This document shows, piece after piece, positions 28,418-36,582 of a DNA stretch of 64,000 nucleotides. Source of the DNA: a virus; IMG/VR virus record IMGVR_UViG_3300017917_003893, positions 1 to 64,000 of that record; one strand, given 5' to 3'. Made by a program: the position numbers and the translations under genes. The notes beneath the pieces were generated by a model that did not search any database, was not told the DNA's origin, and saw only the letters and a list, made by a program, of their open reading frames with translations. Each line of letters starts with the position of its first letter. Position 1 is the first letter of the stretch.

Positions 28418-29541
28418 TATTCTGATTTTAATTTGTAATTTTCATTGTATATTCTTATAACTTCATCAAATTCATTTACAATTCCTGATTTGAATTTATC
28501 ATTTTCATACTTTTGTTTTAGAATATACTCTTTGATATAATCTTCATACTCTAATTGAACTGATATTTCCATTCCATTTTCATCTAGTTCAATTTCAGAT
28601 GATTCATTTATTTCTTCACCATCAACAAGTTCTTTTGTTATATCATCAATATATTCAACTGAGGCGAAGTTACCTTTCTCTAACATTACTTCTAGTTTTC
28701 TACGAAGTTTTCTGTTACTGATTAAAAGATTGTTTGATATTGCTAAATCGATGTAGTCTTTTGTATCTTTTAACTCATCTAAATTGTCAATATCTTCTTC
28801 AGTAACAACTCTGAATTTTCTAAAAATTGGTGAGTATGTGTTTGGTATAAAATCGATTTTATGAGTATTTAGGTCGAGAATAGTGATACCTTTTTGGTCA
28901 CCCATATCATTTCTATCCATTTGATAAGGAGAGCCTATAAACGAGAAATTTTCATTTGTTTGACGAATGTGTATATGTCCGCTAAAAACATGTTTATACT
29001 TCTTAAACTCATCAACATCAATCTTATCAGCATTTCTATGAGCTACTGAGTTTAAGTGCATTCTACAACCGTTTAAGTCCGAATGACAGAATAAATAATC
29101 ACCTTGATTACTGTTGATTTCTTTAATCATGTCTAATCTTTTTTCAACCCAAGGCATTAATACTAGTTTTTGACCACCGACTTCAATTGTGGTTGTATCT
29201 GTATAAACATTTACATTATTAACATGATTGAATAGTCTTACTGAGTTAATATCATTATTTCCTTTATTCCATAAATCGTGGTTACCTACTATAATATGTA
29301 GTGGTAAAATTTTAGATAATTCTAATAAAATCTTTTCGGCTTTATAAGAAGCAATAATAGGAATAGATGTTCTATTATCATATAAGTCACCGCAGTGAAT
29401 TAAGATATCACCTGGTTTAGCATTCTCTTTTATGTAAGGTATAAATGAGTTATAGAAGTAGTCTTCCATCATATTTAACCATTTATCTAAGTTATTTAGA
29501 TAAACACCGAAGTGCCAGTCTGTTGTAATAAAAACTTTCAT
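28417..29541 (-). CDS. 47: gp47-like recombination nuclease (SbcD/Mre11 family)
   Basis: 374 residues. Calcineurin-type phosphoesterase motifs appear in order: DWH (residues 8-10), GDLYDN (51-56), GNHD (86-89), FCHSDLNG and GHIHIR. This matches T4 gp47, the Mre11-like partner of the gp46 ATPase in DNA end processing and recombination-dependent replication. Length is close to T4 gp47. The gp46 partner is not in this window. The C-terminal 100 residues are acidic and charged, a likely gp46-interaction region by analogy. Confidence 0.9.
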   Translation of the reverse strand: MKVFITTDWHFGVYLNNLDKWLNMMEDYFYNSFIPYIKENAKPGDILIHCGDLYDNRTSIPIIASYKAEKILLELSKILPLHIIVGNHDLWNKGNNDINSVRLFNHVNNVNVYTDTTTIEVGGQKLVLMPWVEKRLDMIKEINSNQGDYLFCHSDLNGCRMHLNSVAHRNADKIDVDEFKKYKHVFSGHIHIRQTNENFSFIGSPYQMDRNDMGDQKGITILDLNTHKIDFIPNTYSPIFRKFRVVTEEDIDNLDELKDTKDYIDLAISNNLLISNRKLRRKLEVMLEKGNFASVEYIDDITKELVDGEEINESSEIELDENGMEISVQLEYEDYIKEYILKQKYENDKFKSGIVNEFDEVIRIYNENYKLKSE

Positions 29542-29569
29542 TAAAAAATTGTTTTCTTTTTATATGAAA

Positions 29570-29917
29570 TTATTGAGTTATTGTTTCTTTTCTTCTGGCT
29601 TCTCTGGCACATTTTTCACAACCACTACCTGCGTATAGGTGACCATTTGGAGTTTGTTCAAATTCTCCGTGTATAGGACATATTATTTTTACTTTACTTC
29701 TACAGTTTTCATATATTACTAAGTCATAATTATACTTATTATTATGTTTAATCTTTGATTTTTCTACAAACTCTTTACTTTTCTTACTTCTTCTATTAAG
29801 AGCTTTCAACTCTTTACTAATTGCGTTTTCTTTAGTTTTGCAGTTTTTGTTGCAAAATTTTCTATCTGGTCTACCCCAAGTTATCTCTTTATTGCAATAT
29901 CTATAATTACACCTCAT
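29570..29917 (-). CDS. Zinc-ribbon, homing-endonuclease-associated protein, probably a fragment
   Basis: 115 residues. The N-terminus (CNYRYCNKEITWGRP, CNKNC) is a short zinc finger. KIICPIHGEFEQTPNGHL followed by GCEKC matches the DUF723-type module in phage homing endonucleases, where a catalytic domain usually follows. Here the protein ends soon after, so it is either a stand-alone DNA-binding piece or a remnant. It lies between gp47 and the tail tube gene, a typical location for homing elements. Confidence 0.6.
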   Translation of the reverse strand: MRCNYRYCNKEITWGRPDRKFCNKNCKTKENAISKELKALNRRSKKSKEFVEKSKIKHNNKYNYDLVIYENCRSKVKIICPIHGEFEQTPNGHLYAGSGCEKCAREARRKETITQ

Positions 29918-29995
29918 AATCTATTTATTAAAAGGTGGAAATGGCATTTTTCACAACATAATTTTTAAAATAGAGGTAAAGAGGTAAAGAAGAAA

Positions 29996-30003
29996 AATAT
30001 ATA
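29996..30003 (+). promoter_or_regulatory. AATATATA late-promoter-like box
   Basis: AAAAATATATAATTTATAA, 26 nt before the ATG of the tail tube gene. The rest of 29918-30029 is A-rich without another visible element. Confidence 0.5.
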
Positions 30004-30029
30004 ATTTATAAAAAATAATTTAAAAAAAT

Positions 30030-30650
30030 ATGCCATTACCGCACTTTACTCAATTACTGAATACAGGTTCTCCAGGTGGTCCAGGTACCTTACCTGATGA
30101 AGTAGTATATCTTAACTTGTTTGAGACTACTTTTGTATTACCTGTTATTTTACAAGCTCAGGGAAGAAACCCTATATTGCTTTTACAAAATGCTTTGAAC
30201 ATAGATTTCAACTTAACACAGTTTGATATCGGTGTTAAAGAACAAAGATTCAAGTATTCAACTCGTCAATTCTTGACAACTCCAACTAAAACCGCTGGTG
30301 AATTTAACATTAAATTCAATGTTAACGTTAACCAACAAGGTTCAATGGAGACTTGGAATACTTTGAAAGCTTGGTACGATTTAGTATTTAACTCACAAAA
30401 CGGTTCACTTCACTATAAGAGTGATATTATTGGTACTGTTATTGTTAACCAACACGATAAAAAAGGTGTTGTATTAAGACGTGTAACTTTCCAAAACGTA
30501 CAAATTAAACAATTAGCAGGTTATGCTTTAGACTGGTCTTCAAATAACATTATTGAATCAGTTCAAGCTGACTTTATCTATGACTACTTTATCGATGAAT
30601 ACATTGATAATAACTTTACAATTAATCCTCCATTAGTTTCTGGATATTAA
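30030..30650 (+). CDS. 19: Tail tube protein (gp19-like)
   Basis: 206 residues, close to T4 gp19 (163) in size class. Beta-rich sequence with RNPILLLQNALNIDFNLTQF and a C-terminal half (VVLRRVTFQNVQIKQLAGYALDWSS) of the type seen in T4-like tube proteins, where a line such as Y.L.W...N.I......F.YDYF is characteristic. It uses CGT arginine codons, rare in most neighbours, consistent with high expression. It lies near the sheath gene, on the opposite strand, and ends at a strong terminator. Confidence 0.82.
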   Translation: MPLPHFTQLLNTGSPGGPGTLPDEVVYLNLFETTFVLPVILQAQGRNPILLLQNALNIDFNLTQFDIGVKEQRFKYSTRQFLTTPTKTAGEFNIKFNVNVNQQGSMETWNTLKAWYDLVFNSQNGSLHYKSDIIGTVIVNQHDKKGVVLRRVTFQNVQIKQLAGYALDWSSNNIIESVQADFIYDYFIDEYIDNNFTINPPLVSGY

Positions 30651-30671
30651 TATTAAAGAAATATTGAAATT

Positions 30672-30703
30672 AAAAAACCCATCTAAATTTAGATGGGTTT
30701 TTT
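30672..30703. terminator. Perfect palindromic terminator
   Basis: A 16-bp perfect inverted repeat (AAAAAACCCATCTAAA and its complement) with T6 on each outgoing strand, between the tube gene and the convergent tail-chaperone genes. Confidence 0.92.
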
Positions 30704-30717
30704 GTTTTATAGTATTT

Positions 30718-30945
30718 TTAGTATTTAGGTATACTGTTTGCCATACTTGATGCGTTTCTCATCATTGAGTTAGCGTCAAAGTTTGGCATTCCTTTTTGTT
30801 GATCGCTTTCTTGCTTTTTTCTAGAGCTTTCTTCTTCTTCAACAATCTCATTAACCATTTTGATATTTTCTTCAAACATCCAAAAGGGCCACTCATCCAT
30901 TGCGGCTTCTTGTGTATGAAAGTGCTTTTGTAAAAGAAGTTTATT
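30718..30945 (-). CDS. Probable +1 frameshift extension of the gene at 30941-31888 (tail assembly chaperone type)
   Basis: 75 codons, read +1 relative to the 315-residue protein. The frame is open over the end of that gene. The peptide NKLLLQKHFHTQEAAMDEWP, then FWMFEENIKMVNEIVEEEE, looks like one continuous helical domain of the kind fused by frameshift in lambda gpGT-type chaperones. The sequence ATT AAA GAA TAA would let a Lys-tRNA on AAA re-pair with AAG before the stop, giving a 389-residue fusion. The alternative is an independent 60-residue protein from ATG 30900 (MDEWPFWMFEE). No T4-type homologue of the extension is certain. Confidence 0.6.
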   Translation of the reverse strand, partial: NKLLLQKHFHTQEAAMDEWPFWMFEENIKMVNEIVEEEESSRKKQESDQQKGMPNFDANSMMRNASSMANSIPKY

Positions 30946-31888
30946 CTTTAATATATGCTTCAAAGGCATCATGAATAACGAAAATACCTGACGCTCCGTT
31001 GGGAAATTGCATTTCAGTGTGGACCTCCTCACCACACGAACACTTTTTCTTAACTTCTTTAATACCAAATGTCATTTTACTAACTGCTGCATTTAAGAAT
31101 TGGAAAGAAATATCATCTATTTCTTCAAACTCTTTTAACTTAGATTTAATTCCTTCGTAAGTTATAGAAGTTCTACCTACTAACATAAAAGGAATAATCT
31201 TTAAGAAAGAAAGATTTGGAGTTCTTTTTTCATTATTTTCTTTTAAGATATAGTCAGTGAATGCTTTTTGTAAACCAATATTCGGTGGTGTTAATTCAAA
31301 CTCCTTACCGTTTATAGTTGAGAAATGATATGTTCTAGTAGCAGGACTAAAGAATCTCTCAAGCTTTTCATCTATTTCATGAAAAGAGAAGTTTTCTCTT
31401 TTTAATTCAATACTTAATTCTGTTCCACATCCACAATTAGTTGTAACAGCTAACGAGTTACCTTGTTGGAATGTTAATTCTCTAATTAAGAATATTAAGA
31501 ACAATCTATCTTGGTCTTTTACTTCAAGATAAGATCCCATTTTACCGTCTGAGTACTTAATTCTAACACAAGATTGAAGAATGTCGTTCATTTTTTCTAC
31601 AATATCATAAAAGTTATTATCGTCAACCATAGAATAAGATTGTATTTCTTTTACTTGAGCTGGTCTAACCATTATAACAGTACCTGATGGGTAAAAATCA
31701 CCACAAGGTAGTTCTTTAACATCAAAGTTAAAATATTGTAAATCAGTAGTTCTTGTACTATCAATTTTTGGTTGTTCTACGAACGGAATATCTGTATTAG
31801 TTACATTTTGAGTCTTTGAGTCTAAAGATCCTAGATGTTTTTTTAAGTATTCCTCTTCACTCATGTTGTTTTTATTTTGTTCAGACAT
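30941..31888 (-). CDS. Zinc-ribbon baseplate hub/tail assembly protein (gp26-like) or tail assembly chaperone
   Basis: 315 residues. Two cysteine pairs, NCGCGTEL (near residue 150) and KCSCGEEV (near 284), form a split zinc ribbon like that in the T4 gp26/gp51 baseplate-hub assembly family. The first 60 residues are polar. The gene lies between tube and sheath, where tail assembly chaperones are found, and its 3' end overlaps another open frame (30718-30945), also typical of that class. An AATATATA box lies 21 nt upstream. Confidence 0.62.
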   Translation of the reverse strand: MSEQNKNNMSEEEYLKKHLGSLDSKTQNVTNTDIPFVEQPKIDSTRTTDLQYFNFDVKELPCGDFYPSGTVIMVRPAQVKEIQSYSMVDDNNFYDIVEKMNDILQSCVRIKYSDGKMGSYLEVKDQDRLFLIFLIRELTFQQGNSLAVTTNCGCGTELSIELKRENFSFHEIDEKLERFFSPATRTYHFSTINGKEFELTPPNIGLQKAFTDYILKENNEKRTPNLSFLKIIPFMLVGRTSITYEGIKSKLKEFEEIDDISFQFLNAAVSKMTFGIKEVKKKCSCGEEVHTEMQFPNGASGIFVIHDAFEAYIKE

Positions 31889-31909
31889 AAATAATCTATT
31901 ATTTTTTAT

Positions 31910-31917
31910 TATATATT
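31910..31917 (-). promoter_or_regulatory. AATATATA late-promoter-like box
   Basis: GAATATATAATAA on the minus strand, 21 nt before ATG 31888. Confidence 0.5.
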
Positions 31918-31960
31918 CAAGTGATCATTATCCCTTGAATTTAACCTTATTGTTATAATA

Positions 31961-31995
31961 AAAAAAAAGAGGAAAGTTTTCACTTTCCTCTTTTT
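31961..31995 (-). terminator. Hairpin terminator after the sheath gene
   Basis: Stem AAAAAGAGGAAAGT/ACTTTCCTCTTTTT with loop TTTC; the minus-strand transcript of the sheath gene ends in the T-rich arm. Confidence 0.88.
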
Positions 31996-32015
31996 AGTAT
32001 AAATTTTGTATTTGA

Positions 32016-35000
32016 TTATCCGTTGATGAATCCACCTGCTGCGATAGCACCAGTTCTCAAGATAGTAATATTGTTTACAATAATACCCATACCCTTGATT
32101 GGCTCAACATATGTATCAAGAACACCGATTTGGTTATCTATGATTTCATTAGTGTTGTTTTCTTCATCCATCTTATTAAAGTAGTTGTATAAACCATTTC
32201 TACTTACATAAGTTTCACAGATAACGTCTGCTCTAAGTTTAATTTCAGCTCTCACATCAGGAGTATTAAATTTCCATTGGAAGTCTAATAACATTCTTGA
32301 TAATTCTCTTTCAAGTTCGATAAGAACCTCTCTAACGTGTATGTAAGAAAGAGCCGATCTATAAAGAGTTTGACCTGTATTTTCTGTTTCGATAACATTT
32401 CCTCTATTTCTCTTGAACACAATTGGGTTCATTTGAGCTTGATTGATGAATTCGATATCAGTAGCTGTGAAGTCCATTTCAGTTGATACGATATTGGTAA
32501 TTCTACCATTTGTAACACCTGCTGCGATTGTCCAAGGAGTCATACCACTTATATTTGAAATATGCTTTCTCATATATGTTGTTGCTACCCAAGCTGCTGG
32601 TGGAACATCAATTGGTCTACCGTTGTCATTTACAGTTAAGTAGGGTAAGAAGTATGCTACTGAAGTTGAACCTGCTCCGTCACCGAATGAGTAAAGGAAT
32701 GCTGGAGAACTTTCAGGGTCACCACCTTTAGCTACATATTCTAACTGAAGAACACCTTCAGCGTTTACGAAGCTTGGAGATGATGAGTTCTTAAATGACT
32801 TCATAGAAGGCATGTTTAAGATACCAAGAGCATCTAATCTATCACCACAGATATCTACTAGTTGTTGTTTAGATCTTTCAGTTAATCCTAATCCAAATGA
32901 GTCAACTAAATATCTGAAGTCGATAGCTTCTTTGTTAGTTATAGCTTTGAATAAAGGAGTTCCTTTAGCAACTAAATTTAATATCTGATTTTGTCTTGCT
33001 TCAGTTCCATCAGGTAATGAAGCATTTCTTACTCTAAATCCTTTTAGAGATATACCTTTATAAGTAACTGCGTAGTTATCAATACTTGTGTATCTTGTAG
33101 TTTGATAGTCACCACTATAGTTAACTTTATCAATTCTAGCATCACAAGTTATTTCAACTAAAGTCGCATCACCAGTATAAGCCTTTTTAGAAAGAATTCT
33201 TGTAAGTTTTCTAGCAACTTCACCTGGTTGAAGAGTTACAGTTGGGTCTACATATGCTGCTAAATAGTCGCCTACTTTAACTTCAGTGTATCTAGCACCA
33301 TTTACTAATATCTTATTAGGAACTTGAGTGTAACCAGTTGGTAACTCTATCTCTACAGTTTGCTTAAAGTTTGATTTAGCAGATTGTATAAAGAATGTGT
33401 TATTTGCTATAGTATCAACTGCTTCAGTTGCTGTATATGTTTCATCCATAAATGCAACATCTAAGTCACCATTGTTAGATAAATACATCTTTAAGTAATG
33501 TTTCTTTAAGAAGTTATAGATTGTGCTAACATTTAAAACTTCTTCATAAACAACTTCTTCTGATACTTCATATGCCCAGAAGTAAGATCCTGTTGAGTTT
33601 ATATAACCCATAGAGGATGCTAGTGCTGCTGGATTAGAAGCATCGATTATTGTAAATGAACCAGCGTTTCTAGCAGAATCTGGAACTATAATTTGGTCAT
33701 ATACTATCCAAGGATCATTTATATCAAAAGTTGGATTTGTATTAGAAGATGTTTCTATTATAATATAGTTTTTACCAGCAAATGATGATGTTACACCCAT
33801 TTGAGAGTTACCATCAGTGTTGTCTTCACCATCTATAAAGATAACGTTTACAGTTTCTTCGTTTTGAATTATTGACTGAGGTATTTTATTAGCATAGAAG
33901 TAGTCTCCTGTATTAACAACACCATCATAGAATTGATTGTATAGTTTTGAGTATTTAGAAACAACACCATCTGTAGAAGATGCTACTGCATTTGTTGTAG
34001 AAACTTTATCTGTTCCTAATATAAACTCATTGTCAGTTGTATATAGAACAAAGTAACCACCAATTACATCAACTAATTCAGCATTTGTTAAACCAGTGTT
34101 AAGTACAAATGATTTATTCAAAGTAGAAGAAGTAACAATATTTGATATTGTCATAGTTGATAAACTTGCTTTATTGTAGCCATTTGATGCTCCTAAACAT
34201 AAAGTCATTTTATCTTTATTTACTGAGTCAATTAAATCTACTAATCTGTTGAACATCTTAAATCTTCTATATTGAGCATAGTTTGAAGTAGATGGTACAG
34301 TATTAGTATTTTGGAATTCAACCTTAATAGAACCAGTAGTACTTTGAGTTGCTATATAATAATCATCATTTGCTCCAGTACCAAGACTAAAGTCTATGAA
34401 GCCAGCACTATCAACGCTTACATCTGTTACTGCAACACTAGCTGTTGCGAAGTAACCATCTTTCATATCAAATTCAATGTAACCTAATACTATATCACTA
34501 GCTGCAACTTGAGGTTTTGTTGGAGTTGAACCATAAGCTACACCAGTTGTGTTGTTAACAACATATATAGTACCTGTTGAATCCATTGCGAATGCTGATA
34601 CATATGACATTGTTCCATAAGAAGCAGCATAGTCAGTTGAACTTAAAGTTAATGTTTTTGAAACCACAGGAACTTTTGTTCCGTTTATTACCGCAAAAGC
34701 ATCTGATGTTGCTGTATAAGTTTGAGCAATAGATACTGTAGATGAAACTAAAGAACCTTTTGTTACATCAAAAGTAAATCCTTCACCAAACCAAGCAGTT
34801 CTGTTGTTACCATTTGCTACAATACCTGATTCAACTGGAACACCAGAACCATTATCAAATGCGTGTGCTAATGCACTACCGTTAACGTGTCCAGCATAAT
34901 CAAAACCACCACCTAACATAGCAGTTACGTTTCCAGGTAAGTCAAGTGGAACTGCTGTTATAGAAACAGACTCAGCTATTGTTTCTTTATATGAAAGAAA

Positions 35001-35966
35001 CTCAATAGAAGCCTCATTTACACCAGCTATTGTTTGACCTACTATGTCTAATAAACCATTGTAGTAGTCAGTCTCAACTAAATCTGAGTTGAAAGCACAA
35101 AATACTCCAGTTCTATCTGTATCTCTGTTAATTACCGTTTCAATAAAAATATTAGTACCGTTGGCATCTCTAAAATATGGTATTAATGACAATCCTTCAT
35201 AATAAGCTAACAATGTAACATTTCTATCGTTAGCGAAGTTTCTAATTTGACTCTTAATCAAACCAGATGTATTGAAGTAAGCACTCCATCTAGTGTCTAT
35301 TGCTAAAGTTTGATAGTCTGACCAGTCACCACCAACTACAACAACATCAACCATGTAGTCAGACGCATAATCATTTGCGTTAACGTATGGTGGGAGTTTC
35401 TCTTGAGAACCGTACCATTCGATTAGTGTTCTGTCAAATCCTGTTCTAGCACTTTTAACAATAAATACTGTAACAAATCTATCAGACAAGTTAGTTATGC
35501 TGAAAGCTCTTTCAGTATAGCCAGTATTATTTTTTGTTAAATTAATGAAAGATTCAGTATCTCTTTTCCAGAAACCTGTTGTGTCAAAGAATCTTCTATA
35601 AGGTCCTTCTCTTTCTATATCATTTGTGAATCCAGATGAAGATGACAATGATTTATACTCAATGACATCTAAAGTATCGTCTGTATTTAAAAGATTGATA
35701 GCGAATACAGGTGATGTTTCCAACATTTTTTGAATAGTTCTGTGGAAAAATGAACCTTTTCTTTCCAATCCTCTATCAAGTTGACCAAAGATAGATTCTA
35801 AGTCATTGACAGTTGTAAGTCTAATAGGGGTGTTAACTGGTCCTTTTTTAGAAACACCGATAACCATATTAGTAATACCCTCAACAACAGGAGTAGTTAT
35901 GATTGAATTATCAAACTCTTCTATGAAGATTCCTGGTCTTTTGTATTTTCCAATTTGAATTGCCAT
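32016..35966 (-). CDS. 18: Contractile tail sheath protein (gp18-like), enlarged
   Basis: 1316 residues. The start IGKYKRPGIFIEEFDNS and VIGVSKKGPVNTPIRLTTV are typical of T4-type sheath N-termini. The C-terminal 300 residues hold the conserved core (ISGMTPWTIAAG, FKRNRGNVIETENTGQTLY, ending VNNITILRTGAIAAGGFING). The protein is about twice T4 gp18 (659 residues); the surplus lies in the middle, about residues 330-900, and is rich in Thr, Ser, Val and Asp, like surface-exposed beta domains. The promoter-like box lies 30 nt upstream. Confidence 0.92.
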   Translation of the reverse strand: MAIQIGKYKRPGIFIEEFDNSIITTPVVEGITNMVIGVSKKGPVNTPIRLTTVNDLESIFGQLDRGLERKGSFFHRTIQKMLETSPVFAINLLNTDDTLDVIEYKSLSSSSGFTNDIEREGPYRRFFDTTGFWKRDTESFINLTKNNTGYTERAFSITNLSDRFVTVFIVKSARTGFDRTLIEWYGSQEKLPPYVNANDYASDYMVDVVVVGGDWSDYQTLAIDTRWSAYFNTSGLIKSQIRNFANDRNVTLLAYYEGLSLIPYFRDANGTNIFIETVINRDTDRTGVFCAFNSDLVETDYYNGLLDIVGQTIAGVNEASIEFLSYKETIAESVSITAVPLDLPGNVTAMLGGGFDYAGHVNGSALAHAFDNGSGVPVESGIVANGNNRTAWFGEGFTFDVTKGSLVSSTVSIAQTYTATSDAFAVINGTKVPVVSKTLTLSSTDYAASYGTMSYVSAFAMDSTGTIYVVNNTTGVAYGSTPTKPQVAASDIVLGYIEFDMKDGYFATASVAVTDVSVDSAGFIDFSLGTGANDDYYIATQSTTGSIKVEFQNTNTVPSTSNYAQYRRFKMFNRLVDLIDSVNKDKMTLCLGASNGYNKASLSTMTISNIVTSSTLNKSFVLNTGLTNAELVDVIGGYFVLYTTDNEFILGTDKVSTTNAVASSTDGVVSKYSKLYNQFYDGVVNTGDYFYANKIPQSIIQNEETVNVIFIDGEDNTDGNSQMGVTSSFAGKNYIIIETSSNTNPTFDINDPWIVYDQIIVPDSARNAGSFTIIDASNPAALASSMGYINSTGSYFWAYEVSEEVVYEEVLNVSTIYNFLKKHYLKMYLSNNGDLDVAFMDETYTATEAVDTIANNTFFIQSAKSNFKQTVEIELPTGYTQVPNKILVNGARYTEVKVGDYLAAYVDPTVTLQPGEVARKLTRILSKKAYTGDATLVEITCDARIDKVNYSGDYQTTRYTSIDNYAVTYKGISLKGFRVRNASLPDGTEARQNQILNLVAKGTPLFKAITNKEAIDFRYLVDSFGLGLTERSKQQLVDICGDRLDALGILNMPSMKSFKNSSSPSFVNAEGVLQLEYVAKGGDPESSPAFLYSFGDGAGSTSVAYFLPYLTVNDNGRPIDVPPAAWVATTYMRKHISNISGMTPWTIAAGVTNGRITNIVSTEMDFTATDIEFINQAQMNPIVFKRNRGNVIETENTGQTLYRSALSYIHVREVLIELERELSRMLLDFQWKFNTPDVRAEIKLRADVICETYVSRNGLYNYFNKMDEENNTNEIIDNQIGVLDTYVEPIKGMGIIVNNITILRTGAIAAGGFING

Positions 35967-35996
35967 ATTTTTAATATTTTTTTTTATGTTATAGAG

Positions 35997-36004
35997 TATA
36001 TATA
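35997..36004 (-). promoter_or_regulatory. TATATATA variant late-promoter-like box
   Basis: TTTTATATATACTCTAT on the minus strand, 30 nt before the sheath ATG. The flank ATATATACTCTAT is shared with the box at 62685 before the prohead protease gene. Confidence 0.45.
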
Positions 36005-36027
36005 AAATGTAAAAAATGATATTTTTT

Positions 36028-36582
36028 CTATTTTGATGAGTTACTTGCTATTTTCTTTATGTTATCCATCATATTTTTTTCTATATCTATCATTTTCTTT
36101 TTCAGTGATGATTCAGCATCTGATATTTCTTTTGATAAAGATGCTATTTCAGCTGTTTTAGTTGATATTCTATTAGTTATATCAGTTATTTTAGCACCAA
36201 CTGCTTGTTTAATGCTACTTTCTTTTGATAAACTTAATTCTTGTGTAAAGTCGTCTTTTTTAAGTTTATCTGTAGTTATATCTTTTTGAGTCTTATCAAC
36301 TTTCCTTTTAAGATTAGCAACATGTAAGTAGTCAACTAAAAAGGGATTTCTATCAGTTCCTGCTTTTCCAACTATCTGATCTACTTTAGCTTGTAAATCA
36401 GCATCTGTGCTTGATTTTAGATAAGCATTATCAATTAGTGGCTTTTTAGTATTAAAGTCCACAATTTGTTTTTTTAACTTAGATAACTCTTCTTTAGCCG
36501 TCCTTATATCAGGACTGTCAGTAGATTGAACGTCAAACTCAGCTTCTTCTAAGAAGAGTTTATATGACTTAATATGACCCAT
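36028..36582 (-). CDS. Coiled-coil protein with capsid-targeting-like N-terminus
   Basis: 184 residues starting MGHIKSYKLFLEEAEFD, with a predicted site at LEE before Ala. The rest is charged and helical with Lys/Asp/Ser-rich heptads, a long coiled coil. It shares one base with the stop of the upstream gene (36582), so the two are coupled. Candidate internal or scaffold-associated head protein. Confidence 0.72.
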   Translation of the reverse strand: MGHIKSYKLFLEEAEFDVQSTDSPDIRTAKEELSKLKKQIVDFNTKKPLIDNAYLKSSTDADLQAKVDQIVGKAGTDRNPFLVDYLHVANLKRKVDKTQKDITTDKLKKDDFTQELSLSKESSIKQAVGAKITDITNRISTKTAEIASLSKEISDAESSLKKKMIDIEKNMMDNIKKIASNSSK

